This document shows, one piece after another, positions 62,903-64,000 of a stretch of DNA of 64,000 nt. Numbering within the stretch: the first letter of the stretch is position 1; the number at the start of each line of letters is the position of its first letter. The DNA comes from Aotearoamyces nothofagi (taxonomy: Eukaryota > Ascomycota > Leotiomycetes > Leotiales > Tympanidaceae). Below the pieces are notes generated by a model, which was given only the letters and a program-made list of their open reading frames with translations, searched no databases and was not told the DNA's origin. The translations under genes and the position numbers were made by a program. The stretch lies in contig JADDTR010000002.1 of assembly GCA_015345905.1 (NCBI GenBank), positions 496,001 to 560,000 of the forward strand, read 5' to 3'.

Positions 62903-64000
62903 AAAGTATTATGGGAAATGGGCATCTTGGTTGGGTCGTGTGGCGTTGAAGTGCGTGGTTGCCCGAAACATTTCTGAGATCTCATTGTCCTTGAGACGTT
63001 GTCTTCGAACTCCTGAACCAACTAGTTATGAGAAATGAGCATGAAGCATCGATGGTAGAATGGCAGGGCACGATGAGGTGGGCGATCATTGCTCAGCGTG
63101 TGCCGTAGAGATACACGGTTGAATAAAGTAGCCAGTGTTGACATATTGGCTGACTACTATACATCGCACATGCATCAAAGCACTTATAGCGTATATGCTC
63201 CCAAATCAGATATCTGCCAACCCATTAGGCTTGCTAAAATTTACAAACAAGTAAAATCTAGGCTATGCTACCATGTTATGTGATAAACTATGTGGTCCAC
63301 TTCAATTGGCTCGATGCAATCTAGAGAGCGTTCTCCCATTGCCCAGTTTAGTCCAGGCTCGTCTTTGTCTAATGCATATCATCATGATTGATGAGACTGA
63401 TGGGTTCTCTTAATCTTCTTCAAAGACACGCGGACCGCCACGTCTTGATCGCCCATTCTAAGGCATACCCCACAAGCACGAACCGAATCCCGACAGCCTA
63501 CTCTGGATTCCAGGCCAAGACCATCCACCCGTGCCCTCCAATCCGCGCCTCCAGAATCCCATTCTGGACATACGTCCTTCTCCTCCCCATCATCTCTCCA
63601 CATTCTCAACACCACCACAGATCCTCGCTGCCGGAAGACGAACGGTCCGGTACCTCCTCCTATGCCTACGCGCAAATCGTCTCTCTGGGCCTTTCTTCTG
63701 GAACTCGAATGTCGATGAGATGATGCCGCGAGGTGTGCTAGGAGCGGGATGGATGGGAATAAGAAGGCCTATGAGAGATGTAAGAGGTATAGTTGTATAT
63801 ATCATGAAACAGATAGAATCATAATATAGCATATAATATGAGTATCTAAGCGAAAACTTATATTGGTTGTTATATGTAGGTTCTATGTATTTTATCTGTA
63901 CTTATGATCTCATCTGAATTTCTCCTTTCGTTAGGCAGGCATATCGGTTAGTCTAGATGCTCAATAGAGTGTTTCTTTTTGAAACCCATCATTTCCAGGC
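62903..64000. other. Region downstream of cdc55 to window end
   Basis: 1.1 kb. Frames of ~80-110 residues occur on both strands at 63380..63830, but none shows a domain or a plausible intron structure, so no gene is called. The last ~200 nt are AT-rich. A gene starting outside the window could reach into this stretch. Confidence 0.4.

Noticed and set aside
63380-63830. Possible gene at the right edge (frames on both strands)
   Set aside because: Frames are ~80-111 residues, mutually overlapping, with no domain and no splice pattern that links them.

Overview
The window looks like nuclear DNA of a filamentous ascomycete (Pezizomycotina; I cannot name the genus). The reasons are many short GT-AG introns (mostly 44-128 nt, several with CTAAC/CTGAC-like branch sites), genes on both strands with single promoters, and protein families typical of moulds: a phenol 2-monooxygenase-like flavoprotein, Rim15, Lrg1, Erg26, Abp1, Dnm1, Cdc55 and a secreted PEBP. 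Exon structures were worked out by hand from splice signals, reading phase and family conservation. I recognised no tRNA, rRNA, CRISPR array or intact mobile element.

Layout. 0-5 kb: the 3' end of a flavin monooxygenase gene, then a Ulp1-type SUMO protease. 5-16 kb: two very long intergenic stretches (3.6 and 4.7 kb) packed with short tandem repeats, on either side of the dual-specificity phosphatase gene pps1. 15.7-21.4 kb: rim15, a large PAS/zinc-finger/kinase/receiver protein. 22.4-24.1 kb (minus): an E2 enzyme with two UBC-fold domains and two microexons. 26.4-30.2 kb: the LIM-RhoGAP lrg1. 30.9-32.5 kb (minus): a conserved protein of unknown function. 33.9-36.7 kb: a Kre9/Knh-like GPI protein and erg26. 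37.1-38.5 kb (minus): a probable NTF2/SnoaL-like protein. 40.4-45.7 kb (minus): a 1702-residue F-box protein, divergent from abp1 (46.3-49.0 kb). 49.4-49.8 kb (minus): a CYSTM-like cysteine-rich small protein. 51.8-52.7 kb: a monothiol glutaredoxin of the Grx3/4 type. 54.3-56.9 kb (minus): dnm1. 57.5-58.4 kb (minus): a secreted PEBP. 59.1-60.1 kb (minus): an unknown protein. 61.1-62.9 kb: cdc55, the B55 subunit of PP2A.

The set is mostly housekeeping and signalling: SUMO and ubiquitin-type conjugation, actin and cell-wall polarity (abp1, lrg1, the GPI protein), membrane fission (dnm1), sterol synthesis (erg26), iron/redox (grx4) and nutrient/cell-cycle signalling. rim15 and cdc55 belong to one known pathway (Rim15/Greatwall to endosulfine to PP2A-B55), although they are 40 kb apart here. 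The most unusual items are the tandem-UBC E2, whose first catalytic segment is spread over three exons including one of 12 nt; the phosphatase with a second, inactive-looking phosphatase domain; the Rim15 receiver with Glu in place of the phospho-acceptor Asp; and two conserved-looking proteins of unknown function.
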